Source: Hippopus hippopus
Lineage: Eukaryota > Mollusca > Bivalvia > Cardiida > Cardiidae
Direction: 5' to 3'
DNA: 64,000 bases
Assembly (NCBI GenBank): GCA_946811185.2
Contig: OX328105.1
Coordinates: 51,398,845-51,462,844, forward strand
A program made the position numbers and the translations under genes. Shown here in pieces: positions 12,701 to 27,700 of the stretch. The notes below the pieces were generated by a model, which was not told the origin of the DNA, did not search any database, and saw nothing but the letters and a program-made list of their open reading frames with translations. Within the stretch, counting starts at the first letter, position 1. Every line of letters begins with the position of its first letter.

Positions 12701-15700
12701 TCAGTCTATATCAAATATGGTTATTGAATATTATATGTTTATTTTCATTATTCTAGAGATGCCCTTGCAGACGGAAGAAGAGCAATTACTATAAAACCTG
12801 ACTTTGCAAAAGTAAGTTTTCATTAAGGTGTCATTTACACACAGTTGATAATCAAGATGATATTTGAGCCATGCTCTGGGAAAAGAGGTTTAATTCATCT
12901 CCCTGATTCATCATACCACTGGTTTGATACCCGGCTCAGCCAATTTCTTTCCAAGGATTGATGATAATCATCATGACAGGATTCATTTCTCTCAACTTGC
13001 AGATGACTGTTTCGACAATAATTATGTGGGAAGGCTGCCAGTGGATTGGAAAGAATATTGTGGGGAGTACTGGTAAAAGAAACTCAAGGAAAGCATGGAT
13101 AGGTGCTCTGGCCACTGAGATATAATTGAAATAATGTTGAAAATGGCATTAAACATCATATAATCAATCATACAATCAACAGAATTCACCAACCATTCTT
13201 AAGAATGTTCTTTGTCTTTTTCTGCAAGATTTTCTAAATCAAAAGTAACACACTTTCTGATTGGCTAAACCAAATAGTTTAGCCAATCAGAAGGTGTGTT
13301 GCTTTCAAATTTAGAAATATCTGGAGAATATAAGATAAGAATGTTCTTTAGAATGGTTGGTGAGTACGTACCCTAGACCTGTATAAGCTCATTTATGTAC
13401 ATATTTCCATTCCAGGGACATTTTAGATATGCAAAAGCCTTTCGTCTGCTTGGACAATTAGATTCAGCCATTAAGGTGATAAAGATTGGTTTGGATCTCT
13501 GCCGACCTGTTCTCAAAACAGACTCGGACAATGTCAAACAATTAGAAGAACTTCAATCCCAGTATACTGCAGGTATGTTTTTTTATCCCCCGCTGAAGGC
13601 GGAAGGATATAATTTTAGTGTTGTCTGTCCGTCCATCCTTTCATCCATCTGTCTGTCCGTGTGTCTGTCTGGGAGAATATCTCCAATACCATTGGACGGA
13701 ATTTCGTGAAACTTTATACATGTGTACAATAACCCATTCTGACAAGACTCTTTTATTTTTATTATTTAAATTTTTTTTGATTCGATGAAAATTGGCCGAC
13801 TGGGAGCAATTTTTAAGTTACGCGGTCAAGTAAATTTTTCGGCAGGGGATATCTTTCAACGAAAGTGCTTGTTTTTCCAGTGCTGTTCTTTAAATGTGTA
13901 CCAAGCAATCTTGTGATTTTACGAACATGAGGCAGAAGAATTTTTAACATTGTAGAAAAAGGAGAAAATGCTAGTAACTAGTACAGTAGAATCTCGGTCA
14001 TTCGAACACCGATTTTTCGAAACTACCGGATTTTTCGAAGCTTACCGTCAGTCCCGATGTATTTCGCTATTATTTTATGTAAAAATATTACCGATTTTTC
14101 GAATTTCAATCATTCGAAAAATTCAATTTTTCAAATAAATTTGTCAGTCCCGATCAAAGTTATTCCCGTTAAAATCCATCTCAAAGTTCGAAGTTAAAAA
14201 ATGTCCAGCTCAGTAAAGCATACAGGTCACGTTTCCTTTGAGCAATAAACATCATTTGTTACACACCTGATTGATTTCATAGGTACATTGTAATTTTGCA
14301 TATACAGGTAACTGACACCTTGTCAAATCGTTAACTCGCTTGAGTGATAATCCCTAATCGATTAAACACTGATTGGGCATCATTTAAAAAATAAACATTG
14401 ATCACGTGATTTTTTCAGCATATGGACGATCAGTGAAAGTATCATGAACGTGAAATACATGTACATTAGAACTGTATCAAGTAAGATTTTGGGGAAACTG
14501 AAAGTAGACTATTTTCAGAGAATTCAAGGACAGTTGAAAGTAAAAGTAGAACATAAAACAGACCATTTGGGAATCCTCGGGTGATCCGTTGATCAAGTCA
14601 GAAGTAGTTACGGAATCGGCCGAGTTGTGACGAGTGCATAACAGATGTGACTAGCAAAGATCTTCAACAGCGTGCTTATTGCATTCTGATGCTGATCTTT
14701 GCTGGCCACTCACATGAGCCATTCCTATCCTGCTTTTTTATTGGTAAATTAGTCCATCAGTATGAGACTAATTGATATTATATTTCATGCTGTTGTAGGA
14801 TGTAAATAAAATTAAAAAGTAAATTCATATTGTTTTGTTTTCAAGGGTTGTCAAGCATAAGGAGCGATGAGAAACTTTGCTCATCATTTTTAATGCTAAT
14901 ACAGGAGTCTGTGTACATTGCCTACAGGCAAACTGTGTGTCAAATATCATTACCGAATGGAAACTTGCGAACATTTCCGAAAACTGCTGTTTTCAAAAAT
15001 TCGAAATTTCGATAATTCGAAGAAAATCTGACGGTCCCTATGACTTTGAATTACCGAGATTTGACTGTATTTCCTCCTTTTCTCAAATTGCTCTACTCTT
15101 TACCCTTATGTTACATCAGCCACATTTAATTTTTGGTTTGCAAATGCATTCAATTTAGACATGTCTAGAATTTTTTTGTTTTGTAAAGAGTAAAAGTATA
15201 TTGAATTCTTTATTATCCTCCACCGAAGGCAGAGAGATATAGTTTTAGCGTTGTCTGTCCGTCCGTCCGTCCGTCTCTCCTTCCGTTCGTCCATCCGTCC
15301 GTGTGTCAGTCCGGGACAATATCTTCAATACCATTGGATGGAATTTTGTGAAACTTTATACATGTGTACAATAACCTATTCCGCCGATATACTTTTTTTC
15401 ATTTTTTGATTCGATGCAAATGGCCGACTGGGAGCGATTTTGAGTTACACGGTCGCGTAAATTTTTGAAAAGGTCTTTTTCGGCGGGGGACATCATTTCA
15501 ATGAAATTGCTTGTTATTTGTACATTTGATTCATTTGGATACTTTTTGTTCAATGTATTGTAAGAACAGATATGACCCATGCTCTGGCAAAAGGGGTTAG
15601 TACAACTTTGTGATGCGTCATACCAACCAGATTCTGTCGGTTGTCAGACTAAATGGATATAATGGATCCATAATTATATGATGACTAGCTTTGTTAAATG

Positions 15701-18700
15701 CATCATGGAAATGTATTAAACCCCCTTTTCCTCGAGTGTGGCTCAAATATACTTGAAGCATGCTCTGTGAAAAGGGGGCTTAATGTATCTGAAAAGTATC
15801 GACTCAGGTCAGCCTGTGCAGTCCGCGCTGGCTGACCTGGGCAGAAACTTTTCGCTGTTGGTCAATTTTCTGTATGTCCAAGGACCAATCTACCTCAAGA
15901 TTAAATTGGCTCTTAAAAAAGTGGCTACTATAGATCCATAATTATATGATGGCTTGATTGGTAGCATTAAACCCCCTTTTGCCAGAGCATGGCTTACTTG
16001 TATTTACAACATGGAAATAGCTGTCCTCTTCTTCTTTCAGGATCAACACTTTTTTCAGTGACCCTTTTTCAAAAAATGTTGGCATAATAATGAATGTTGA
16101 CTTTTGGCACCTTACACTCATATTATAGAATTTGGACATTGTCAAGCTTACTGGTGTTAGTTCTTGTGACCTAGATTGTTGCTATAGCAAATCAAACGCT
16201 TTTTCCTTGTGATTCACTAAAACTGGGGATTGTTTAGTCAAGGAATAAATCTTGATGTCATTTAACTGTTTTTTTGTAGAAAAACAAGGCAAATTGTTGA
16301 GTCCAATACCCAAGGATCTGAATGAGAAATTATTGTCAATGCCAATGGAAGACGGAGATTTGGATCTAAGTGACAAGTTAGATATTAGAGTGCCACCTCA
16401 TAAAAAATTGTAAGTTTTTTCTCATACATGATTTTTAGGATTTTTTTATCAATGTATGTATTTTAATTATTTACTGAATAGTCCTATTTCTTTTAAGACC
16501 CAGAAAATAAGGGTTTTATGAAACATTGTAGGCAAGGGAGTAATTGGTGGTAACCCACACTTTCTCCTTTTCCTTGAGTGTTTTCTAAAGCCTTGTTCCT
16601 CGAGGTCTTCAAGCTGTAGGATTGTTTGATAGAAGGTTAACCAGAGATAAGAACATTTTCATTTCCTTCGAAAAATCCAAATATTGCAAATTTTGATCGT
16701 CTTTTTTTCCAGAACATTGCTCAACATATTGAAAAGTGTAGATCAGAGATTGGCCTGTGAGTTCTGATCTTACTGTCTGATACAGATCTACAATATTGCA
16801 AGAGCTCTTAATGTTACTGTTATCTTATTAACCTATCACCAAATGAGAAAAATCCAGACTAGACTGAATTGAAGGCATTTGCAGAAGACAGTTTGAATGT
16901 GACTCAGATGTTGTATTATTTCTTTAAAAGGGTATATAACATTGTGGAATTTGGAAAAAATGCTGGTTACCAGCATTTTGTTCTTTTCCCACAGTATGCT
17001 GGTAACCAGCATTTTGTCCTTTTCCTACCATGTGTTCAAAAGCCTTTGCTATCAGGGATGTTAAATGTTGGGATCTTTTGGTAAAGGGTTGAGTTGAATA
17101 CTGTACCATCAGTATGAATTGTTCTATGGTTTCTTTGTATTAAACTTGTATTTTTTTTTTACAGTACAGGAGATTTGTCTATATTTAATGATCCTGAGGA
17201 ATTCCCTTATAGAGAAGCCAATGTAAGTTGTAGAATTTGATTTTTTTCTCTGCTGTATTCGGAAGAAAAATTTTAGTTTACACATATTTATTTTACAAAG
17301 TTTGAGAAACAATTTCTTACAACTTATACTAATCTCTCTCAATTCTACTTTCTGGGAACTACACCAGTACTCGTGCCAAACGTGTGGGCCAATGAAAAAT
17401 CTCAAAGATGACGCCCGCTCCTGGGTAAAACTCGGGACCTCATGGATACGAGGCCGACGCTCTACCTCACAACCACGGACACCACAAAGAAAAATGTTGA
17501 AGTAATATCATAGCCCAGTTGTTGTTTGCCTCATTGTCTTGCAAAAATTTCGACATTTTATGGTATCTCTGTCATTACTGAAGATATTTTCTTCAAAGTT
17601 GGACTAGCTCTTAACTACTAAAAGTGGAACCCATAGAACAGGGGCATGTAATCAAAATATAATTGATCATTATGCCCCTTTTTCGGCTTGAAATTTTCAC
17701 TGAAAATCAGTCTTTCTAAAAGCAACTACAGCTGAGTGTTGGCACCCGCATGCTGTGCTCTTGTTTATTCATGATTGAAAAAGTCTGCAATAAACTTCTA
17801 TGAATCACAACTTACTTCTAAATCCTCTTTAGCACCCCCCCCCCCCAAATCTTTTTAAACCCTTATGAAACATTTATTTGAAAACATTATGGGAAAAAGA
17901 GAAAATGCTGGTAACCAGCATTTTCTTATTTTCCCACAATGTTTTATACCCTTTTAAAGGCAAATCTTACTATTTGAGCCCAAGTTATTTTGTTGCCTGC
18001 CAATGGTTTTAATTTGAACACATCTAAAATTTTGTCTGGTAAAGGGCAAGCTGAAAGTTTAATTGAGTTGCAGCAGACTCCTTATTAGGTAGCTTGTCTA
18101 TCTGTCGCAATCTGTCACATGAACAAAGACCCAAACATTTGCATTTTTCTAGGGCCATTTTGATATGAAAATCTCTCAAACTGAAAGAAAGTGAAAATCA
18201 AAGATCAAACCTATTTGTACTAATGACTGATGGTCTGATTGAGAAGAAGGAGACTTCTACTGGCGTTTTTTGTCTTTCGTAAGCTTTCGAGAACAAAGAC
18301 CTTAATATTTGCATTTTCTTTGCTGTTTTGATTTGTCTCTAATATATCTGATGGCGAAAACCAAAGATCAGACTGAATACTGTGGTTGAGTCTGTTGTCC
18401 CTCCTATATGACCATGATTATTCTTTATCAGATGAAACTGAAGACTTTTCCAACCTGAAAGCATTTGCAGACAAATGTGGTTTAAATGATAATTATGATT
18501 TGTGTTTTAAAAGGCAGAAAACATTGTGGAAAATAAGGAAATACTGGTTACCAGCATTTTCACCTTTCACCTCAAGGTTTTCAAAAGCCTCTTCCCTCCA
18601 GCTCATCAAATCTAAGGATTTTTTTATAAAGGGTAAAGAAAATTAAATAATTGCAGAAAGAAAATTCAAATTCAACCAACACAGCATTTGAAGAAAAAGA

Positions 18701-21700
18701 CAAGAAAAAAATGAAAAAGAGAAAAGAAGAGGACATGAAGAAAAAGAAGCAAACAGAAGAAGAAAAGAGCAGTGAAAAAGGAGAAATAGCCAGGGAATCT
18801 AATCATTCACAAACTCTGAATTTAGTGAAGAAAAAACAAGAAGAGGAAAAGAGAGAATTCGACTCATATTTACATGATGGCTGGGAGGCCTTAAAATGTG
18901 ACACACCTAAAACTGCAATGTTGAATTATAGAAAAGCTTTGGATTTAATCATTAGTGCTGAAAAGATGAAGGTATGTACTCAAAAAATTTCGCACTTTGG
19001 TTATTCCAGGAATTAATTGGTAACAAAAATGCAGATACATTATGTTATCCTCCCCAATCACTTTCTTGGTATCGTATAGCAATTTTTGGTACTTCCACGC
19101 TGTTGACCTTCAAAGGTTTCCAAGGTTACTTTCGATTGTGTTACACTTTTGTCCTTGCACCTGCTAATTGACTTTTTAAAGGGGAATTAAATAGATTTTT
19201 ACCCAATTTCTATTCTACTTTTTTTTTTTTTTTTTTTTTTTTTTTGGGGGGGGGGGCAAAATGTGATATTTTATTAGTAAAAAATGCAGATACATATGGA
19301 ACATTATGTTGTAGTAACTTTCCTGGTGCTTGTATTTAATTTGAGCAGCGTGAGAAAATTGGATATTGCGCTCGACCTTCAGTCTCGCGTGATGTCAAAA
19401 TTTTCTTACACAGTGAAGAGTAAATGCTGCAACATAATATTCCTTTTCTTATTATGCCTACAACTTTCAATGACAACATTTTGCAATTATTGACATTTTA
19501 TTAAAAAAACGGTAATCGAAATGAGACAATTAATAGTGTGGATATTCGTAACTCTGTATTTATGAATGGCGGATTAATATCACAGCATAACATCTTGACC
19601 AATCAAATTGCAAATCAATGCATGCTTAGTCCATGTATGAGATACGTCGTCATATTTGGGACCATATTTCACAGTGTGTAGATGCCGATTTTTTTTTTTT
19701 TTTTTTTGTTGTGTGTGTTATTTCATCTGATTGCGCAGCTTGTATTTGAGCCAGAAAATTTACTGGTATATAATAAATTATGTTGTTTCCCACAATCATT
19801 TCCTTGGTATTATATGCAAATTTTTAATACTTCCAAGCTGTTGACCATTCATGGTTTCACAGGTTATTTTGATTACCTTACACTTCCACCATAGTATCCA
19901 TGGGATCCTTGAGTGAAAAAAATGCCATTTTGAAAATTTAGAAAAAATGTTGACTGATGAATTCACCAGTTACAAATCACTTTTACCTGAGGACTTTCCG
20001 TTAGTTATATAGTTCAAAAGTGTAGTTACAAAATTCTCAGTTGAAGTCACAGCTAAACTCAAAGTTGAAGAGTTTTCATTTGACACATAAGTATTGACCC
20101 AAGAATTCTTGAAATAAAATGGACTTTGTGAAATAGGAAAGACTGCTGAAATTGAAATTTCAAGATTATAAATGGATTGCAAACTAACAGACAGTGGCTG
20201 TAAACATTCTGTTTTAAAATTAAGAAATATCCACATGACTTGTTATAGGACAAGGGCCATACATTTTGGACATATAGGATCTGACATGAGTTGGTGTTTG
20301 AGATAAAATTTTATTGAACGAGTCTACAAAAATGTTATCAAACGAGCCTTTGGCGAACTTAATAACATTTTTTGTGGACGAGTTTAATAAATCTTTACCT
20401 CAAAAGCCAATGAATGTCAGATTCTTTTTATCACATAACTGTATAACAAGAATTATAGCCCATAATGTGTTAAAACATAGGCATACATGTATAATGTGTA
20501 TTGAAATTTACATGAAGCCTATTCGCTTCTTTGACAGGTATATTGCGAACAAAAAAAAGTTCCAAAGAAATTTGCATATATTGATTTCGTTTTGAATCTA
20601 ATAGTGATTAAATCAAAAAGTTTATCATTACAAATTTTGACAATTTTACTCAGGAACCCAAGTCAGCAATGTTTTAGAAATGAGGTGTATGATTACAAAG
20701 TGTTGACCAAATAGGGCACTATTTTTTTTATCTCACTCATGTGTGAGACAAGAAAACTCGTAATGGCTGTATTACATTGAAAACAAGGGGAGTTATGTGA
20801 TAAAAATGAAATCTTAACCGTCGGCTAGGTCACAATGAAGACATGTTTTTGTGTGCCAATTATTTGTCAATGTGGAGACATTGTAGAAACTGAAAAATTA
20901 AGACATTTAACCCTATACCATGCAGTCCCCAGTTTTAACAACCCTGAGAAAAAAGCCATTTGAAAACATCATGGGAAAAGCAGAAAATGCTGGTTACCAG
21001 CATTTCTCCTTTTTTCACAATGTTTTCTACCACATCAGAGACAAATTCAATCATTTGTGCTAAGACCAAATTTTCATCTGCAAACACTTTCAATTTAAAC
21101 AGGGTAAAATTTTTGTTGTGTGGTAAAGCATTAAACCATTTTTCCCTTTTTTAAAAATCTTTCCTATCCCATTGACATTAGATGCTTCTATCATGAAGGA
21201 AAGGATCAAAGCACTTTGCAGTTATTTGCATAATTTTGATTGATGATAATGATAAATCTTGTATTTCCAGTTATATAGTATAGATGATATTGACCTTGTC
21301 ACATTGAAGTATGCATTTGGAATCACTGCTGTTCAAACTGGTTTACTCAAGGTAAGAAATTTGTAAGTCTTCTATTCTACGTGTTAAAATTGTCTATTAT
21401 GGTAATAGGTCTTTTGTATATATAGAAGCACGCATGAAAGTGCGCTTGAGAACAAAAGGTTTAATTTTTAACTCAGCAGTTATGGAAGAAAACAGAGGTA
21501 TTACCATAGCCCTATTGTTTGCGTTGTGGTCGTTGTGCAAAAACTTTGACATTTTATAATATCTCTGTCATCACTGAAGACATTTACTTGATACTATGAC
21601 TAGTTGTTATCCTTCAAATGGAGAACCCATACCAGTAAGGAAGGTACATCGAACATTTTTTGACAAAGTTATGCCCCTTTTTCCACTTAAAAGTTTGTGC

Positions 21701-24700
21701 TGAAAATCAACTTTTCTCTATCTCTGTCATTACTGTAGATGTTTGCTTCATACTTGGATAAGTTGTTTACTATCAAAAGGTGAACCCATACCAGTATGGC
21801 ATATAACCCTCAAAGTATTTTTTACACAAGTGTGCGGCTTTTTCTACTGTGTATTTACCATCTTAAAAGCAACTGCAGCCGAGCATTGGTACCTGCATCC
21901 AGTGCTCTTGATTATTTTGTTTGTCTCTTTAAGCATATCCTGGAAGGGGTTGAGAAGTTTCAGGATATTATAGATAACCACCAAGATGTCCGATTCCCTC
22001 TCGCTTATTTTGGTCTTGGAAAAGCTTATGTTGCCTTGTTCAGGTAGGACATCCATTTTTTGATTAAACTTTTTATTTTTACATTCAGGGTATTTTTATG
22101 ACAAAACCTGTTTTCTTGTAATTGTCAGTAAGTTGTGTGGGGGGCAAAAAAGTCCTTATTTATCACATAAGAAATCGTTTATTTGTTCGGTTTTGAAATG
22201 AAATAATTTGATTATCCTGTGTAGAAAATAATACTATTAAGCTTACCAAAGTCTTGCTCAATAACATTTTTAGCTTATTTGGAAGAAAACATCAAGTTGT
22301 TGTCATGGCCCTGTTGTTGTGTCGTCTTGCAAAAACTTGACATTTTATAATATCTCGGTCATTACTGAAAATATTTTTTAGGATTAGTTGTTAACTATCA
22401 AAAGAGGAATCCATACGGTTACGTGATGTAACCATGGAAATATTTTTGACATAGTTATGCTCCTATTTTAATTTAGTGTTTTTTCTGAAAGTCAATCTGT
22501 TTCTCAAGGCAACTGCAGCCGAGAGTTGACAGCCACATGCAGGTCTCTTATTCTAGACTAAAGTTACAAAAGCCAACTTATACCAGACCTGAATTCTTTT
22601 TTAGAGTGACCATTTGTTGTGTTTACCCTGTTGTACAACAGCCAATTGCTGATCATTATGACGACTTGTAGTCATATTCCAAGTGTGATAGATTAAAAAA
22701 GAAAGCATTTCATATTGATGTGTATTATTCGGAATATAATTCATGCAACAATGTTGATAAAGTATCTTTGACATTGTGTTTATATTTTACATCATTAAAC
22801 ATTGTTATTTCAGTTATATTAGAGGGACAGCTCACTTATTCATGGTAAAATCTAACCCTTGACCCTTTACCACACAGCAGAATTTAAGACTTGTCCATAT
22901 TGAAGGAATTTACAGTCGACAATTCTTATGTTTTTGAATCATTGTATCTGTCCTTGAATACATAAAAAATATTCTTGGGAAGGGGAGAAAATGCCGGTTA
23001 CCTGCATTTTCTATTTTTTCCGCAATCTTTTAAAAAGCCCTCTCCATCTGGATTGATAAAAGTGAGGACTGTGTGGTAGAGGGCTGAAAAGCTAAGCTCA
23101 AGTTATGTTGCAATTGTGGACACTGTAGATCAGACTGCACAGAGCACCAAGTCTGATCTTGACTCTTCACTTTCCACTACTTTGTTACATACTTGTGGCA
23201 ATATTCCAGCTGTTGTTACTAAATAAAAAGATCCATTTCATTAAGTAAAGGCAGAGCTCCTGGAGGGCAGTTGGTAGACTGTGGGACTTGACATATTTCT
23301 TTCCAAGGATTGATGATAGTCATTGTGGCAGGATTCATTCCTCTCTTTGGCTAATGGTTATTTTGACGATGTTTATGTAGGAAAGCAGCCAGCGACTTAT
23401 ACAATATTGTTCATAGGACTGGTAAAAAAACTCCAGGAAAGCTTGATGGGTGCACTGGCCACCGCCAAATAACTGAAATAATGTTAAAAATGGTGTTAAA
23501 CACCATACAATCAATCAATCAGTCAATTATTAAGTGAAGGCTCAAATGGTGAGTGGCTATGATTTATGTGGAGAATGTTATAGCATCTTGTTGCATATTT
23601 GTAGATTTTCTGATGCCTTAGAACCTTTACAAGCTGGGAGAACAATAGCTAGAAATATTACCTACTTACAAGTGACATGGCCTGGTACAAATAACAAAAT
23701 ACCAGAAAATGAGAGCAGTGAGTTACTAGTAAGTATATAAATAACTCTGTACCAGACAGTATTTAAAGTCTGCATCTAGTTTTGTGTTATGATTTTTATC
23801 TCTACTGGCTGAAAGCCAGTAGAGCTTATGCCATGGCATGGTTTCCGTTGACTGTCTGTCCATCCATCCGTCTGTCTGTTAGTCTTTTTCTTGTTTACGC
23901 GATAAAGTGTGCATTTGTAGTTGGATTTTCGTGAAACTTGCGCCATTGTTTTGTATTATCAACAGATTGAGCTCTATTGATTTTGAAAATTTTGTGAAAC
24001 TTGCACAGTTTGTTTATCTCATCAATAGCTTCATCCCTATTGATTTTGAAAAAAATTCTGACAATCAGTAGGGAAAAGTAGCCATCTGAAGTTTTTCCAT
24101 TTCTTGTTTACGCGATTTAGTCTGCATTTGTGGTCAGATTTTTGTGAAACTTGCACAATTGTTTTGTGTTATCAACAGCTTTTGCTCTATTGATTGTTGA
24201 AAAAAAATCTGACACTTAGTATGGGAAAAGTAGCCATTTAAAGTTCAAAAAATTTTCCGTTTCTTGTTTAGGCAATGAAGTCTGCATTTTTAATGCTATT
24301 TGTTTGAACCTGCAAAGATTATTTGGTTCGTCAAGGGATTGAACTCCATCAAAAGTGAGAAAAAAATCTAGTAATCAGTTTAGGAAAAGCATCCATTTGA
24401 TGACTTAGTATTGTTTACTCAACAAAGTCCACAGTATTAGTCACTTTTTTTTGAAATTTGCTAGGATTGTTTAATACAAGGCGTACCCAAACCCTATCAA
24501 ATTTGGCTGGATTCAGAACAATTGGTTTTGAGAAATTGTACTTCAATTTTGTTCACTATTTGTTCAATTCACCATGCCTGCTTATGCTGTCTTAGTGGGT
24601 TTAAACCCAGTTGCTAGAACAGCCCCCTTTTTTGTGTGTATTTGTCTTTTTTCATCATGAATTCATAATATATGCTAGCAAAAAGCAAACTCACTGCCAG

Positions 24701-27700
24701 CAGAGCGATTTCAGGCCCTCAAGGGCCTCTAGTTTACCTCACCTGAGCACAAAGTGCTCTAGGTGAGCTTTTGTGATCTTGCTGTGTCAGTTGTGCGTAG
24801 TCCATAGTAGATTGTCTGTTGTCAACTTTTACCTATTGTACCCTCTAGAGGCTACATTTTCAGTCTGATGCTCATGAAACTTGGTAGAATGTTTGTCTCT
24901 TGGATGAGCTTGAAAATGGGTCATGTCGGGCCAGGGCACTGGGTCAATTGTTTGAAAAAAATTGCTTACACTCTATAGGCCCGGTTTTTAGTCCAGTACT
25001 TACGATGAAAGTAAGAATGTTTGTCTGGATATCTCTGACAGGTTTGAAATGTGTCGTGTTGGGTCCAAAAGGCTTGGTGAGCAACAGAGGGCCGTCATAG
25101 CCCTTTTGTTATAGGCTATGAATGATTTTAAAGGTTCTATACATTCTATAAAACTCTTAAAGGGTAGGACTTTCCTTCAGAGAAGTAAGTGGATGGGAGT
25201 CTTTGTCATGTAAACTTCACCATAAAAAAAATACATGTAAGACATATTGGAATATTGTAATTTAAGGATTTCAAAAGAAAAAAAAAAAAATGTCTCCTTT
25301 TAAAGAATTAGTTTCCGTAATTATTTTTATTTATGCAGAGGCAGATCAAAGAGCTGATCCAGTCATGTAAATCTCCCCCTGCCCCTGAGGCGTTTTGTCG
25401 TCATCACATGGACTCTGATACACAAACTGCCATCTACTACAATGATCCAGCCTTTAAGGTAACTTACTTTATTTTACCGTTTTATACTTCTGTACTATAA
25501 AATCCTGTGTTTTAATGACTCTGAGGAGAAAAAGACTAAAACATTGTTGGAAAAGAAGAAAATACTGGTAACCATCATTTGCTCATTTTCAAACAATGTT
25601 TTCTACCCTACAAAGGTAATTTACATCATTTGAGCCATGTTTGATATGTCATCTACCAATGTTTTCACAGTGGACAAACCAAAATTTTGGCATTTGGTAT
25701 AGAGCTAAATACCTGACTTGGGACTATGTTTGAATCTGCTTATCTGTGGAATGTGCATAGTTATATTTGTTATGCAAGTTTTGTTGTTGGTGAATTTATA
25801 TTTGTACATGCATTTGCCTGTAAATGTTCACTTGAGGCATTGGGTTTTTTGAAGGAAATGTTCCGAGACAAGAGTCACTTTACCACACATTCCTGACTTA
25901 AAACAACTTATAGAAAGAAAGCTTTTGAAAACGTTGTGGGAAAAGTAAAATGCTACTAAGCAGCATTTTCTTCTTTTCCCACTAATGTTTTCTAACTTTT
26001 CAGACATAGTGAAATGTTTTCTCAATGATGGCTTAAATAATATTTACCCTTTTCTAAATGACAGATGTTAGACTGTCCAAAATTCAAAACATCCTAATAC
26101 AACAAACTCAAACTTGGCAAAAAGTGAGTTTAAGTTCTCTAATAGGGTAGAATTTTCTCTTTTTACAAGGATGTTTTCAAAAGCTGTCTCACAAGGGATT
26201 GTTGAAACTCAGGATTGTGTGGTAAAGGGTTGAAATTAAAGTAATGTAACATCCAAATCTAAATCTGTTTTTTGTCTTTATATTTACAGGGGTGTATAAA
26301 GATAATATGTCAAGTAAATTGTGTCATTCCTTTTCACCTCACCTGTTGGAAAACCTACAAAGAGGGGCTCAAGAAATCTGCAGATAAGGTAAATCTTGTA
26401 AGATTTTTAGCTGGTTACCAGCATTTTCTCCTTTTCCCATATTATTTTCAAAACTTTTTTTCTCAGGGCCTTTAAAGTTTAGGATTGTCTAGTTAAAGGT
26501 TAAATATCCAAAAGCCTACATATATTAATAATTGTTTTTTAAGATATATCCCAGAAAACAAACAAATTCTTAAAGTATAAAGTAGACACTTTTCAGAACA
26601 TTGAACCATTTAATATATCAGCATGCTCTGGCAAACGGGGGTTTAATGCTTTTCTGTGATGCATTATACCAAGCAAGTCATCACATAATCAATCATGGGA
26701 TCTATTAAATCCATTATGTCCAACAACTGACCAAATCGTGGGGTAGAATGTTCCTTTAAAATGCAGAAAATTGATCAATAGCAAAAGATTTTTGACCCAT
26801 GTCAGCCAGAGCAGTCTGCACAGCTGACAGGTTGATACTTTTTGCAGATGTGTTAAACACGCTTTTCACAGAGCATGGCTTGTATGTTTTTCTTATTTGA
26901 AAGAATAGATAGGAGCCGTGCTCTGTGAAAAGGGGGCTTAATGAATCTGCGAAAAGTATCGACCCAGGTCAGCCTGCGCAGTCCGCGCACGCTGACCTGG
27001 GACGAAACTTTTCGCTATTAGTCAGTTTCTGTATGCTCAAGGACCATTTTACCTCACGATTGAGTCGGTTTTTGGACAAAATGGATTTTATGTATCCATG
27101 ACCATGTGATGACTTGCTTGGTATCATGCACCACGGAGATGCATTAAGCCTGCTTATGCCAGAGCATGGCCCGCCCGGGTGGCTCAGTGGTGAGCGTGTC
27201 GGACTCATGACCTGGTGGTTGTGAGTTCGATACCCAGTTGAGGCGAACTTCCTTTCGGGCGTATTTTCGCCTCTCACCTCTGCTGAAGCATGTGAGAAAA
27301 GCAGTCGGTGGCTTTGGAAAGAAAGTTGTGTTAGTACTGGTATGAGAAAGCCAGGAAGCACATGTGCATCACCGACCGCCATGATATGACCTTAGCTGTT
27401 AAAGTGGCGTTAAACCCCATTACAACCAACCAACCAGCCAGAGCATGGCTCAATTAGAATATTGATGAATAGTGTTTGATGGATGACAGCCTTCCATTTT
27501 ATGTACATAATATCTAAAAGTCATCATTTTGTAGAAGTTCTATGTGTCAGTGGCAAAAGTATAGGGTTTGTTATCTATCCATCCCGGGTTTGTTACTCAC
27601 TCTAAGCGCTGGGATTTTGTGGGGAGGATCTATAGGCAAGACTATGTAAAGCCCAAGCCAAATACTGGTGAATCATAAGACACAAGTGCATATAAGCAAA

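Noticed and set aside
26969..27382. Minus-strand 137-residue frame
   Set aside because: Lies wholly in MITE-C and SINE-2 sequence.
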